A stretch of DNA of 33,606 nt, taken from assembly GCA_945898215.1 (NCBI GenBank), contig CAMDHY010000041.1, forward strand, positions 1 through 33,606. Reading direction: 5' to 3'. Position numbers and translations under genes: made by a program. The notes beneath the pieces were generated by a model. The model was not told where the DNA came from, did not search any database, and saw only the letters and a list, made by a program, of their open reading frames with translations. The first letter of the stretch is position 1. The number at the start of each line of letters is the position of its first letter. Of the stretch, positions 15,219 to 23,371 are shown piece by piece. The stretch is from Pseudoxanthobacter soli DSM 19599. GTDB taxonomy: Bacteria; Pseudomonadota; Alphaproteobacteria; Rhizobiales; Segnochrobactraceae.

Positions 15219-17513
15219 ATGAGCGCCGTCACCGATCTGCCGCCCCGCGGCGCCTTCGCCCCGACCGCCGTGCCGGGTACGACGACCATCCCGCTCGCCC
15301 GCGCCTGGAACACCTGGGGCCGCCGGCCGGCGGAGATGATGTTCCTGCCGCTTGGGGTGCGCCTCACGCCCGTCGCCTATGCGGCGAGCACGCGCCAGGC
15401 GACCGACTTCCCGCCCGGGGGCGGCGCCCGCTACGGCCGCCACGCCGTCGACGGGTCGCTGGTCGAGATCGGCCTCGATCACGCCGGCACCCACGTCGAC
15501 CTCACCTGGACGAAGCCCGACCCCTATGCCGTCGTCGGCAGCTGGACCGCGCCGACGCTCGGCGAATGGGGCCTCCGGTTCTGGTTCTGCCTGTGCGTTT
15601 CCGCCGACGGCGGCGAGATCGTACGGCACGACGCGGCCACTGGCGCGACGGTGGTGCGCGTCGGCCACCGCTTCGTTGCCGTCGTCTCGGCCGACGCGCC
15701 GTCGCTGGTGAGCGGCCATGCGACGATCGCCGACCTGAAGGTCGAGTACGAGCGGCACGGCTACTGGCACCTGTCGGCCCGGTCCGACGCTGCCCCGGTG
15801 CTGGCGCTGCGCTTCAACTTCGAGATGATGCGCACCTCCCGCATCGCCGCCGCCGTCGCCGACCGCGAGGACCTCGCCATTGCGCGGGCGAAGGCGGCAC
15901 TCGCCGGCGAGGCACCGGCCGTCGCTCCGGCGCAGGAGGGGGCGAACGCCGGCTCGCTCGACGCGGTGCGCGACGTCATCGCCTGGAACACCGTGTGGGA
16001 CGGCATCAACGCGCGGCCGTACACGGCGATCAGCCGCAACTGGGACGTCGCCAAGTTCGGCGGCTTCGGCGTCTGGCTCGACGACCAGCTCTATGCCGCG
16101 ATGGCCGCCGCCATGCTCGACCCCGAGCTCGCGCGGGAAAACCTCGCGGTGTCGCTGTCGAACGCCACCCCCGAGGGCAACCTCGCCTGTCTCATCACGG
16201 CGATGGACGGCTGGGTCGACCGCACGCAGATCCCCGTCGCCTCCTTCGTCGCCTGGTCGATCTTCGCCCGCACCGGCAGCCGCTCGATGCTGTCGCTCGC
16301 CTACGACGCCTTGGCGCGGAACCAGCGCTGGTGGTGGCGGGTGCGCGACCCGCACGGCCGCGGCCTCGTCTCCTACGGCACGTCGGACGTCGGCGAGGGG
16401 CTCTACAAGGGCACCCACTTCGGGGCGCGCAACGAGTCCAGCATGGACAACGCGCCGATCCACGACGAGACGCGCTACGACCCGCAGACGCGCACGCTCG
16501 ACTGCATGGACGTCGGCCTCAACAGCCTCGTCGCGCTCGACGCCGAGATGCTGGCGCTGATCGCGACCGAGCTCGGCGACGCCGAGGGGGCGGCTGAGTT
16601 CGCCGCCCGGGCCGAGGCGACGCGGCGGAAGATCCGCGAGGAGCTGTGGGACGAGGGCCGCGGGATCTTCGCCAACCGCCTGTGGGACGGGCGCTTTGTG
16701 AAAAGCGTCGGGCCGACGAGTTTCTACCCGCTCATCGCCGGCGCAGCGTCGCCGGATCAGATCGAGCGCCTCCTCGTCCATCTCGACGATCCCGACCTGT
16801 TCGGCGGCCGCTTCGGGCTCCCCGGCGTCGCGCGCAACGACCCGGCCTTCCCCGACAACACCTACTGGCGCGGCCGCATCTGGCCGCCGCTCAACTTCCT
16901 CACCTGGCACGGCCTGAAGCGCGTCGGCCGCCATGCGGAGGCGTCGAAACTCGCCGAGAAGAGCCTCGCCCTGTTCGCTCAGTCGTGGGACGAGCGCCGG
17001 CTCTGCCCGGAGAACTTCAACGCCGACAGCGGCGAGGCCCTTGACCAGCCCGACACCGAGGGCTTTTACGGCTGGGGCGTGCTGATGCCGGCGATGGGCG
17101 TCGGCGAGATCGTCGACGTGACGCCGTGGGAGGGTTTTGCGCTCGTCCACGACGGCCGGCCGGTGCGGATCGGGCCGTTGGAGACGCCGGCGGGGCGGCT
17201 GACGATCGAGAGCGACGGGGCGGTGCTGGCGCTGTCGCGCGGCGGGGCGACGGTGTTCTCCACTGACGTGCGGGGCCGCCTCACCCATCTGCGCCTCGAC
17301 ACCCGCGGGCTGTCGGTGACGCTGCCGGCGGGCACCGAGGCCGGCATCCTCCGCTTGCCGGGCGTCCCTGCGACCGCCATCGTGGCGGCGACGATCGGCA
17401 GCGAGCCGGCGACGTGGCGCGCGGACGGCGACGGCATCGTTCTCGACGTGCCCGGTGGGCGCCAGGCGCCGGTGAGGCTCGTGGTTGCCGTCGACCGGGA
17501 GGGGGCACGATGA
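15219..17513 (+). CDS. GH63/MGH1-like (alpha/alpha)6 glycoside hydrolase
   Basis: 764 residues without an obvious signal peptide, so probably cytoplasmic. The N-terminal half (about 20-240) is beta-rich. The catalytic barrel (about 250-640) shows GH63/mannosylglycerate-hydrolase-like blocks: YGTSDVGEGLYKGTHFGARNESSMDNAP with Asp410 as likely general acid, then TSFYPLIAG, DNTYWRGRIWPPLNFLTWHGLKR and LCPENFNADSGE with Glu598 as likely base. The C-terminal about 120 residues look like a small beta domain. The TGA overlaps the ribokinase ATG by four bases. A glycosidase between a small-solute importer and nucleoside enzymes is unusual and suggests the imported solute bears a sugar. Exact glycosidic specificity (alpha-glucose, alpha-mannose, trehalose-like) cannot be read. 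Confidence 0.85.
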   Translation: MSAVTDLPPRGAFAPTAVPGTTTIPLARAWNTWGRRPAEMMFLPLGVRLTPVAYAASTRQATDFPPGGGARYGRHAVDGSLVEIGLDHAGTHVDLTWTKPDPYAVVGSWTAPTLGEWGLRFWFCLCVSADGGEIVRHDAATGATVVRVGHRFVAVVSADAPSLVSGHATIADLKVEYERHGYWHLSARSDAAPVLALRFNFEMMRTSRIAAAVADREDLAIARAKAALAGEAPAVAPAQEGANAGSLDAVRDVIAWNTVWDGINARPYTAISRNWDVAKFGGFGVWLDDQLYAAMAAAMLDPELARENLAVSLSNATPEGNLACLITAMDGWVDRTQIPVASFVAWSIFARTGSRSMLSLAYDALARNQRWWWRVRDPHGRGLVSYGTSDVGEGLYKGTHFGARNESSMDNAPIHDETRYDPQTRTLDCMDVGLNSLVALDAEMLALIATELGDAEGAAEFAARAEATRRKIREELWDEGRGIFANRLWDGRFVKSVGPTSFYPLIAGAASPDQIERLLVHLDDPDLFGGRFGLPGVARNDPAFPDNTYWRGRIWPPLNFLTWHGLKRVGRHAEASKLAEKSLALFAQSWDERRLCPENFNADSGEALDQPDTEGFYGWGVLMPAMGVGEIVDVTPWEGFALVHDGRPVRIGPLETPAGRLTIESDGAVLALSRGGATVFSTDVRGRLTHLRLDTRGLSVTLPAGTEAGILRLPGVPATAIVAATIGSEPATWRADGDGIVLDVPGGRQAPVRLVVAVDREGAR

Positions 17514-18472
17514 GCACCGCTGCGGGCACACTCGACCTAGTCGTCGTCGGCTCGATCAACGTCGACCTCGTCGTCCACGCCGACGCGCTGCCGCGGCCGG
17601 GCGAGACGGTGGCGGGCTCGCGCTTCGAGCGCTTCTTCGGCGGCAAGGGCGCGAACCAGGCGGTGGCCGCCGCCCGCGCCGGCGCCAAGGTCGGCTTCGC
17701 CGGTGCCGTCGGCGACGACGCCTTCGGCACCGAGGCGCGCGCCGACCTCGCGGCCGAGGGCATCGACATCGCAGCGGTGCGCACGCTGCCGGGCGTCGCC
17801 ACCGGCATCGCGGCGATCGTCGTCGACGCCAAGGGCGAGAACCAGATCGCCCTCGCCGCCGGCGCCAACGCGCTGGTCGACGAGGCCTCGGCCGAGGCGG
17901 CGCTCGCACGGCTGAAGACCGGCGGCTTCGTCGCGCTGAGCTTCGAGGTGCCGGATGCGCCGCTGGCGGCCGCCGCACGGCTCGCCGCCAAGGCCGGCGC
18001 CCGCGTCGTCGCCTCCCCGGCCCCGGTGCGGAAGCTCGCCGACGACATCCTCGCGGCGCGACCGCTGCTCGTGCTGAACGGCGACGAGGCGGCGACGCTC
18101 GTCGACCTGCACTATCTCGAGATGTCGACGGCGGGTGCCGCGGACAGCCACGCCCGCGCCGCCGGCGCGGCGCTCGCGCTCTCCGCCCTCTGCGGCGCGC
18201 CGGTGGTGGTCACCATCGGCGCCGACGGGGCGATCGTCACCGACGGTACCACCGTTACCCACGTGCCCGGCCGGCGCGTCACCGTCGTCGACACCACCGG
18301 CGCCGGCGACACGCTGGCGGGTGTGCTGGCCGCGGGGCTGGCGCAGGGGCTGAAGCTCGACGTCGCCGCCGCGCGTGCGGTCGCGGCGGCGGCCCTGTCG
18401 GTCGGCGCCGCCGGCGCGCGGACGGGGATGCCAACGGGTGAGGCGATCGACGAGGCGGTCGCCGGCGGTTAA
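17510..18472 (+). CDS. rbsK: Ribokinase (PfkB family)
   Basis: 320 residues, normal ribokinase length. LVVVGSINVDLVVHADALPRPGET at 10-33, FFGGKGANQAVAAARAG at 42-58 (the sugar-binding PfkB signature 1) and VVDTTGAGDTLAG with catalytic Asp267 (signature 2). It would convert ribose to ribose 5-phosphate with ATP. The ATG at 17510 overlaps the glycosidase stop (ATGA), marking it as the last gene of the importer run. Its stop is five bases from the stop of the convergent nucleoside hydrolase, whose ribose product it could use. Another pentose as substrate is possible. Confidence 0.9.
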   Translation: MSTAAGTLDLVVVGSINVDLVVHADALPRPGETVAGSRFERFFGGKGANQAVAAARAGAKVGFAGAVGDDAFGTEARADLAAEGIDIAAVRTLPGVATGIAAIVVDAKGENQIALAAGANALVDEASAEAALARLKTGGFVALSFEVPDAPLAAAARLAAKAGARVVASPAPVRKLADDILAARPLLVLNGDEAATLVDLHYLEMSTAGAADSHARAAGAALALSALCGAPVVVTIGADGAIVTDGTTVTHVPGRRVTVVDTTGAGDTLAGVLAAGLAQGLKLDVAAARAVAAAALSVGAAGARTGMPTGEAIDEAVAGG

Positions 18473-18477
18473 CCGGG

Positions 18478-19410
18478 TCAACCGGCCGCCAGCGCCGCCA
18501 TCAGGCGCGCCCGCCAGCGCGACGGGTCGACCGAGCGGACCACCGTCGCGTTCGGCGGGCGGCCGGTCAGGCCGCGGTGGTCGACGACGGTGGCGCCGCG
18601 GCTGAATTCGGCGCGGACTTCCACGGCGACGTTGAGGAACTCCGCCTTCGTCACCAGCGTCGCGTCCAGCGCCACCGCCATCGCCAGCGGGTCGGGCAGG
18701 TCGAAGACGTCGGTGTTGCGCCGCGACCGGACGAACCGGCGGAGGCCGGCGGTGGCGTCGATCGCGAGCGCCGCACGGGCGGTGCCGAGGGCCCGCCACG
18801 CCGCGACGTCGGCGTCGTCGAAGGAGGCGTCGCGGCGGGAGACGTCGCAGCCGACCATCATGATCGGCAGGCCGCTGGTGAACACCGCCCGCGCCGCCTC
18901 GGAGTCCACCCAGATGTTGTACTCGGCGACCGGGGTGACGTTGCCGACGCCGTCGCCGGTGCCGCCCATGACGACGCAGCGGGCGATCTTGTCCGCGAGA
19001 TCCGGGTCGCGGGCGAGCGCCAGCGCGAGGTTGGTGAGCGGGCCGAGCATCACCAGCGTGAGCGCGCCGGCGTGGCGGTCCGCCATCTCGAGGATGACGT
19101 CGATCGCGTCGCCGTCCGCCGGCGCGCGGCCGCCGATCGGCAGGCCGGCATCGCCCATGCCGTCGGCGCCGTGCACCATCTCCGCCGTGGCGAGCGGGCC
19201 GGCCAGCGGCCGCGCGGCACCGACGTAGACCGGCACGGCGGAGCCGCAGACCTCGGCGACGTAGAGGGCGTTCTGCACGGCCTGCTCGACCCGGCAGTTG
19301 CCGGCGACCGCAGTGATGGCGACCACCTCCACGGAGGGTTCGGCGAAGGCGATGAGCAGCGCGATGGCGTCGTCGGCGGCGGTGTCGGTGTCGATGAGGA
19401 GGGGGATCAC
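18478..19410 (-). CDS. Nucleoside hydrolase (inosine-uridine preferring type)
   Basis: 310 residues. The N-terminal Asp cluster IDTDTAADDAIAL supplies the calcium-binding and catalytic aspartates (Asp7, Asp9, Asp13, Asp14). The ribose-contacting VAEYNIWVDSEAA (Asn165, Asp169) and the late PDPLAMAV (Asp240) complete the fold signature. The His usually just before that Asp (HDPLA), a leaving-group acid in many family members, is Pro239 here, so base preference or mechanism may differ. It cleaves N-ribosides to base plus ribose; ribose could pass to the ribokinase encoded convergently five bases away. On the minus strand it lies downstream of the Urt-like importer but is separated from it by a 384-base repeat-rich gap. 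Confidence 0.9.
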   Translation of the reverse strand: MIPLLIDTDTAADDAIALLIAFAEPSVEVVAITAVAGNCRVEQAVQNALYVAEVCGSAVPVYVGAARPLAGPLATAEMVHGADGMGDAGLPIGGRAPADGDAIDVILEMADRHAGALTLVMLGPLTNLALALARDPDLADKIARCVVMGGTGDGVGNVTPVAEYNIWVDSEAARAVFTSGLPIMMVGCDVSRRDASFDDADVAAWRALGTARAALAIDATAGLRRFVRSRRNTDVFDLPDPLAMAVALDATLVTKAEFLNVAVEVRAEFSRGATVVDHRGLTGRPPNATVVRSVDPSRWRARLMAALAAG

Positions 19411-19457
19411 GGGGCGACCTCGATTGTCCCGAGCGAGCCGCCAACGAAGAGACGAGC

Positions 19458-19512
19458 CCCCACCCTCCCCTCGAGGGGGAGGGTCGACGCGCGGAGCGCG
19501 GCGGGGTGGGGT
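19458..19512 (-). repeat. CCCCACCC...GGGGAGGG intergenic repeat, copy A
   Basis: On the minus strand this reads CCCCACCCCGCC, a small GCGC hairpin, then ACCCTCCCCCTCGAGGGGAG and a terminal GGTGGG. The layout (C-rich flank, hairpin, CTCCCC/GGGGAG hairpin) matches the copies at 19589-19672, 24651-24702 and 24751-24803. It resembles the RIME-like nested-palindrome repeats known from Hyphomicrobiales; the name is by analogy. Confidence 0.7.
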
Positions 19513-19588
19513 GGCGCCGCCGGGAGGCGGCGGAAAAGACTTGCAACGTCAGAGATGTAGCAGTTCGCGCGCGGGCTCCCGCCCGCGG

Positions 19589-19672
19589 TCACCCCACCCC
19601 GTCGGCCTTTGGCCGCCGACCCCCGGATCAAGTCCGGGGCAGGCTCTGCCCCTCCAGGGGAGGGTGGGAGTT
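19589..19672 (+). repeat. CCCCACCC...GGGGAGGG intergenic repeat, copy B
   Basis: Plus-strand copy of the same element, facing copy A as a large inverted pair. It contains GTCGGCctttGGCCGCCGAC, a CCCCGGatcaagtCCGGGG stem and CCCCTCCAGGGGAGGGTGGG. An extra stem-loop relative to the other copies makes it longer. Confidence 0.7.
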
Positions 19673-19734
19673 GGTGCACTCGATAGGTATCATCCATCGC
19701 GCCCACGGCAGGGGTTTGGCGCTCGGGATGGATC

Positions 19735-19752
19735 GCCCGGTCAAGCCGGGCG
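19735..19752. terminator. GC-rich hairpin downstream of the LivM-like gene
   Basis: CGCCCGG and CCGGGCG, separated by tcaa, form a compact seven-base stem about 45 bases past the stop of the minus-strand LivM-like gene. The surrounding gatggatcgcccggtcaagc text looks like part of another dispersed alphaproteobacterial repeat. A termination role is possible, but there is no T-run on the minus strand. Confidence 0.35.
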
Positions 19753-19794
19753 ATGACGGATGCAATTGGTGGAAGCGATACGTCCATCATCGTC

Positions 19795-20790
19795 TCACCC
19801 ATCCTTGCGTCCCTTCCCCCACCAGCCGTCGAGCTTCGCCAACACCTCCCCGACGACGCCGCGGGGGAGGAGGACCACGCAGGCGACGAACAACAGCCCG
19901 AGGGCGAGGAGCCAGGAGGCGCCCAGCGCCTCGGACAGGCGCGCCTCGGCGCTCTTCACCAGGATCGCGCCGAGGAAGGCCGCGATCAGCGCGCCTCGGC
20001 CGCCGACGGCAACCCAGATCAGCGCCTCGGTCGAGAGCGCGAAGCCGATCAGCGGCGGCGAGACGAAAGCGAACTGCGCCGAAAACAGCGCACCGGCGAA
20101 GCCCGCGACGGCCGCCGACAGCGTGAAGGCGGAGAGCTTCGTGCCCGCCGTGTCGTAGCCGAAGGCGGCGGTGCGCTCCTCGCTGCCGGAAATCGCCCGG
20201 AGCACGCTGCCGAAGGGCGAGCGCACGACGGCCTCGAGGCCGAGCCAGACGAGGGCGGCGGCCGCCAGCATCGCCGCATAGAGCGGCACCGGCTCCCACA
20301 GCTCGAAGGACCAGCCGGCGAGGCCGAGATCGAGCGGTGGGACATTCATCAGACCATTGAGCCCACCGACGAAGCCCCAGTTGATGAACAGCCGCTCGAC
20401 GACGACAGCGATCGCCAAGGTCGCGATGCCGAAATAGGCGCCGCGCAGGCCGCGGCCGTAGAACAGGAAGCGGCCGACGACGTTCGCCGCCACCGCCGGC
20501 ACGGCCATCGCCGCAGCGAGCCCAGCCCAGGTGGAGGTGACCGCCGTGAGCCCCGGCACCATCCCGAGGGTCACCAGGCTCATGGCGTAGGCGCCGAGGC
20601 CGAAGAACACCGCCTGGCCGAAGCACAACAGCCCCGCCTGCCCCCAGATCAGCGCGAGGCTCATCGCCAGAATGCCGTAGGCGAGGAACTGCGACAGCTC
20701 GCCGAGCCGCCAGTCGTCGAGCACCAGCGGCGCCAGCGCCAGCAGCGCGAACACCAGCGGGGCTGCGAGGGTAGACGGCTTCAGGCTCAT
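19795..20790 (-). CDS. LivM/UrtC-type ABC importer permease
   Basis: 331-residue integral membrane protein. FALLALAPLVLDDWRLGELSQFLAYGILAMSLALIWGQAGLLCFGQAVFFGLGAYAMS is the classic LivM/UrtC N-terminal region (the GQAGLxxxGxxxFxGLGAY block), and FVSPPLIGFALSTEALIWVAVGGRGALI is the conserved late block found in UrtC. About eight to nine membrane segments. The ATG at 20790 overlaps the stop of the LivH-like gene by four bases, so the two are cotranslated. It forms a channel with that protein for urea, short amides or branched-chain amino acids. There is no fused or adjacent UrtD-type ATPase. Confidence 0.9.
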   Translation of the reverse strand: MSLKPSTLAAPLVFALLALAPLVLDDWRLGELSQFLAYGILAMSLALIWGQAGLLCFGQAVFFGLGAYAMSLVTLGMVPGLTAVTSTWAGLAAAMAVPAVAANVVGRFLFYGRGLRGAYFGIATLAIAVVVERLFINWGFVGGLNGLMNVPPLDLGLAGWSFELWEPVPLYAAMLAAAALVWLGLEAVVRSPFGSVLRAISGSEERTAAFGYDTAGTKLSAFTLSAAVAGFAGALFSAQFAFVSPPLIGFALSTEALIWVAVGGRGALIAAFLGAILVKSAEARLSEALGASWLLALGLLFVACVVLLPRGVVGEVLAKLDGWWGKGRKDG

Positions 20791-21638
20791 CGCCGCTCGC
20801 GCCCGCCGACGACGCCGCGCGGGAACAGCCGGATGACGACGATCGCAAGCGTGAACACGACGATCTGCGCCACCACCGGCGACCAGAGGCGCGCGATCAC
20901 CGTGTCGGTGCCGCCGACGAGCACACTGCCGGCGAGCACGCCGGCGAGGTGGCCGGTACCGCCGACGAGGATCGCCAGGAACGCCGGCACCAGGAAGCCG
21001 AGCCCCATCTGCGGGTCGACGCTCATCAGCGGCGCCATCACGGCGCCGGCGAGGCCGGCGAGGGCTGCCCCGAAGGCGAAGGTCAGGCGGTCGAGCCGGC
21101 GGGTGTCGATGCCGAGGCACGAGGCCATGCGGCGGTTGGCGATCACCGCCCGCGCCGTCAGCCCGAAGCGGGTGCGGAAGAACAGCAGGAACGTTCCGGC
21201 GATCACCGCCACCGAGACCGCCATGACGAACAGCCGGTAGGCTGGATAGGGCGCACCGAAGATCTCCACCGCGAAGTCGAACGGCGGCGAGGCGGTGCGC
21301 GACTGCGGCCCGAAGGCGAGGACCACCGCCTGCTTGATGGCAATCGACAGCCCCCAGGTGGCCAGGATCGTGTCGAGGAAGCGGTGGTAGACGTGGCGGA
21401 CCACCAGTTCCTCGATGGCGAGCCCGACCACGGCGAGCAGCAGCGGCGCGAGGATGAGCCCGAGCCAGAACGAGCCGCCGAGCATCTCGGTGATCGACAG
21501 CGTGTAGGCGCCGAGCAGGAACAGCTCGCCGTGCGCCATGTTGATGACGTTCATCAGCCCGAAGACGACGACGAGCCCCATCGCGACCAGCGCGATGACG
21601 AGCACGTAGTTGAGACCGTCGAGGGCGGCGAACAGCAC
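20787..21638 (-). CDS. LivH/UrtB-type ABC importer permease
   Basis: 283-residue permease beginning at GTG. GLVVVFGLMNVINMAHGELFLLGAY is the LivH hallmark. LDTILATWGLSIAIKQAVVLAFGP and FGLTARAVIANRRMASCLGIDTRRLDRLTF are close to the urea-type UrtB subfamily rather than LivH proper. The C-terminal GHLAGVLAGSVLVGG and IRLFPRGVVGG finish the domain. It starts 10 bases after the ATPase stop and overlaps the next permease by four bases. The urea/amide assignment is by subfamily resemblance only. Confidence 0.9.
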   Translation of the reverse strand: MLFAALDGLNYVLVIALVAMGLVVVFGLMNVINMAHGELFLLGAYTLSITEMLGGSFWLGLILAPLLLAVVGLAIEELVVRHVYHRFLDTILATWGLSIAIKQAVVLAFGPQSRTASPPFDFAVEIFGAPYPAYRLFVMAVSVAVIAGTFLLFFRTRFGLTARAVIANRRMASCLGIDTRRLDRLTFAFGAALAGLAGAVMAPLMSVDPQMGLGFLVPAFLAILVGGTGHLAGVLAGSVLVGGTDTVIARLWSPVVAQIVVFTLAIVVIRLFPRGVVGGRERR

Positions 21639-21648
21639 CGGCGGGGTC

Positions 21649-22362
21649 CTACAAGGCGAGGTGGCGGGTGACGAGGTCGGGCGCGGCGCGCACCGCCGCC
21701 ATCGGATAATCGGCGGTGATGCGGCCGTTCTCGATCATCGCGCAGCGGCCGGCCATGCGCATCACCATGTCGAGGTTCTGCTCGGCGATCAGGATGGCGA
21801 GGCCGGTCTCGGCGGCGTGCGCCGCGAGCCGCTCGGCGATCTCGGCGACGATCGAGGGCTGGATGCCCTCCGAGGGCTCGTCGAGGAGCAGCAGGCGCGG
21901 GCGCGACACCAGCGCCCGGGCGATGGCGAGTTGCTGCTGCTGGCCGCCGGAAAACGTGCCGGCCTTCTGACCGAGGCGCTCCATAAGGATCGGGAACAGC
22001 GCCAGCACCGGATCGGCGAAGCCCGGCCGCGGTCGCTCGTGACCGAGGACGCCGAGTTCGAGGTTCTCCATCACGGTGAAGTCGGCGAACAGGTCGCGGC
22101 CCTGCGGCACGAAGGCGACGCCGAGGCGGGCGATCGTGAACGGGGCGAGGCCGGCGGTGTCGCGGCCGGCCACAGTGACGCGGCCGGCGGTGCGCGGGAC
22201 GACGCCCATGACGGCGCGCATCAGCGTCGACTTGCCCATGCCGTTGCGTCCCATCAGCCCGACGACCTCGCCGGCGGCCACCGCGAGGTCGAGCCCGTCG
22301 AGCACGCGGCTGCCACCATAGCCGGCGACGAGGTCGTCGATCGCGAGGGCGGGCGTGGTCAT
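21649..22362 (-). CDS. LivF/UrtE-type ABC importer ATPase
   Basis: 237 residues. Walker A GRNGMGKST is at 38-46, the Q-loop in GVAFVPQGRDLFADFTVMENL, the ABC signature FSGGQQQQLAIARAL, Walker B LLLLDEPSEGIQPSI and the switch His region AEQNLDMVMRMA (Gln in place of the usual His, as is normal for LivF-type proteins). LDEPxEGIQPSI is a hallmark of UrtE. This importer class normally uses two ATPases (UrtD plus UrtE); only this one is encoded here. It heads the minus-strand run urtE-, urtB-, urtC-like and starts about 90 bases after the TIM-barrel gene stop. Confidence 0.92.
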   Translation of the reverse strand: MTTPALAIDDLVAGYGGSRVLDGLDLAVAAGEVVGLMGRNGMGKSTLMRAVMGVVPRTAGRVTVAGRDTAGLAPFTIARLGVAFVPQGRDLFADFTVMENLELGVLGHERPRPGFADPVLALFPILMERLGQKAGTFSGGQQQQLAIARALVSRPRLLLLDEPSEGIQPSIVAEIAERLAAHAAETGLAILIAEQNLDMVMRMAGRCAMIENGRITADYPMAAVRAAPDLVTRHLAL

Positions 22363-22451
22363 GCGGGCTGGAGCACCTGAGCATCGTCGCCCGAGCGCAA
22401 CGCTGCATCGCCGAGAAGACCGGCCGCGTGCAGCCGGGTCAAGAGTCCCGG

Positions 22452-23294
22452 CTACGCCGCCGCCAGCGCGTCCCAGCGCTCGGTCACCAGGCGGCGGAGT
22501 TCCAGCGCCTCGGCCCAGCGGTCGGACATCTCCTGCCCGTCGGAGCCGGTCATGGCGTAGTCGCGTGGGCCGAGTTCGTTGAGGAAGATCATCGCGTCGT
22601 CAGCACCGGAGCGCTCGCGCCACATCCGCATGCCGTCGGTCCACCACTGCAGGTGGGTGTCGAGCCATTTGCGGTTCTGCGGCCAGCCGATCGGCACCTG
22701 GATCTGGTTGCGCGTCGCCACCCGCCCCTGCAGCGAATCCGAGCGGGCGAGGATCGCCTGGACGTGCGCCTCCAGGAACTCCGGGATCGGATGCGGCATC
22801 TCGCGGTCGACGACATAGTGCGAGAGATCGGCCGACAGCCGCACCTCGGGGATGCGCTCGATCAGCAGCAGCGTCGAAAACAGGTCGTTGGTCAGGCAGT
22901 TGCGGTGCGTCTCGAGTTCGATCGGCACGCCCTCCTCCGCCGCGACCTGCAGCCAGCCGCGCACGGGCGCCACCATGTCGTCGACCGACAGCGGCATCAC
23001 CTGGCCGATGACGAAGACGACGGGGGCGCCGATGTCCTTGGCGAGGTGGAGCGCCGGCCGCAGGTCCTCGACCGACTTCGGGAACGCCGTCAGAAGGCCG
23101 CCGAGGCCGGTGCGGGCATAGAGCGGCACCAGCGCCTTCGCCGTCTCGAGGTCGAGGGCGCCGAGGTCGATGCCCATGCCGAAGTAGCCGGCGTCCCGGA
23201 CGCGCTCGAAGCGCTCCTCGACCGGCCGCTCGGCCACCCCCGGCCGCCGCTCCTCGGTGGCCCACAGCGACTGGTAGAAGCGGAGGGACTGCAT
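22452..23294 (-). CDS. Sugar-phosphate isomerase/epimerase-like TIM-barrel protein
   Basis: 280-residue protein of the xylose-isomerase-like TIM-barrel superfamily. Visible strands include YFGMGIDLGAL, GAPVVFVIGQVMPLSVDDM, GVPIELETHRNCLTND and VRLSADLSHYVVDRE; the Glu-Thr-His and Asp-Leu-Ser-His sets would be the divalent-metal ligands at the barrel mouth. The late IFLNELGPRDYAMTG gives a further Glu. The ATG at 23294 has GGAG upstream and precedes the first strand; a longer open frame to 23369 is low-complexity and ignored. Substrate unknown: the family isomerises or epimerises sugars and also includes lyases. It precedes the Urt-like importer genes on the same strand. Confidence 0.8.
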   Translation of the reverse strand: MQSLRFYQSLWATEERRPGVAERPVEERFERVRDAGYFGMGIDLGALDLETAKALVPLYARTGLGGLLTAFPKSVEDLRPALHLAKDIGAPVVFVIGQVMPLSVDDMVAPVRGWLQVAAEEGVPIELETHRNCLTNDLFSTLLLIERIPEVRLSADLSHYVVDREMPHPIPEFLEAHVQAILARSDSLQGRVATRNQIQVPIGWPQNRKWLDTHLQWWTDGMRMWRERSGADDAMIFLNELGPRDYAMTGSDGQEMSDRWAEALELRRLVTERWDALAAA

Positions 23295-23371
23295 GGCGGC
23301 TCCGGGGGCAATGGGGGCGGGGTGATGGGGCGGGGTGGAAAGGGGATGATGGGGGCAGGACCCCTCCACTG

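Larger units (their letters stand above)
19411..19794. other. Repeat-filled intergenic region, no gene seen
   Basis: This 384-base gap between the nucleoside hydrolase start and the LivM-like gene stop holds two opposed copies of a C-rich palindromic repeat and a compact hairpin, each listed separately. Any promoter for the nucleoside hydrolase must lie in the first few tens of bases (19411-19456), where I see no strong consensus. Confidence 0.6.

Noticed and set aside
14895-17531. 878-residue minus-strand open frame opposite the glycosidase
   Set aside because: It is antisense to the glycosidase, whose motifs are clear. The antisense product is Arg/Asp/Val-rich low-complexity sequence with no domain.
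23295-23369. N-terminal extension of the TIM-barrel gene
   Set aside because: The extra residues are His/Pro-rich and unlike any barrel start. The ATG at 23294 has a GGAG ribosome binding site and immediately precedes the first strand.
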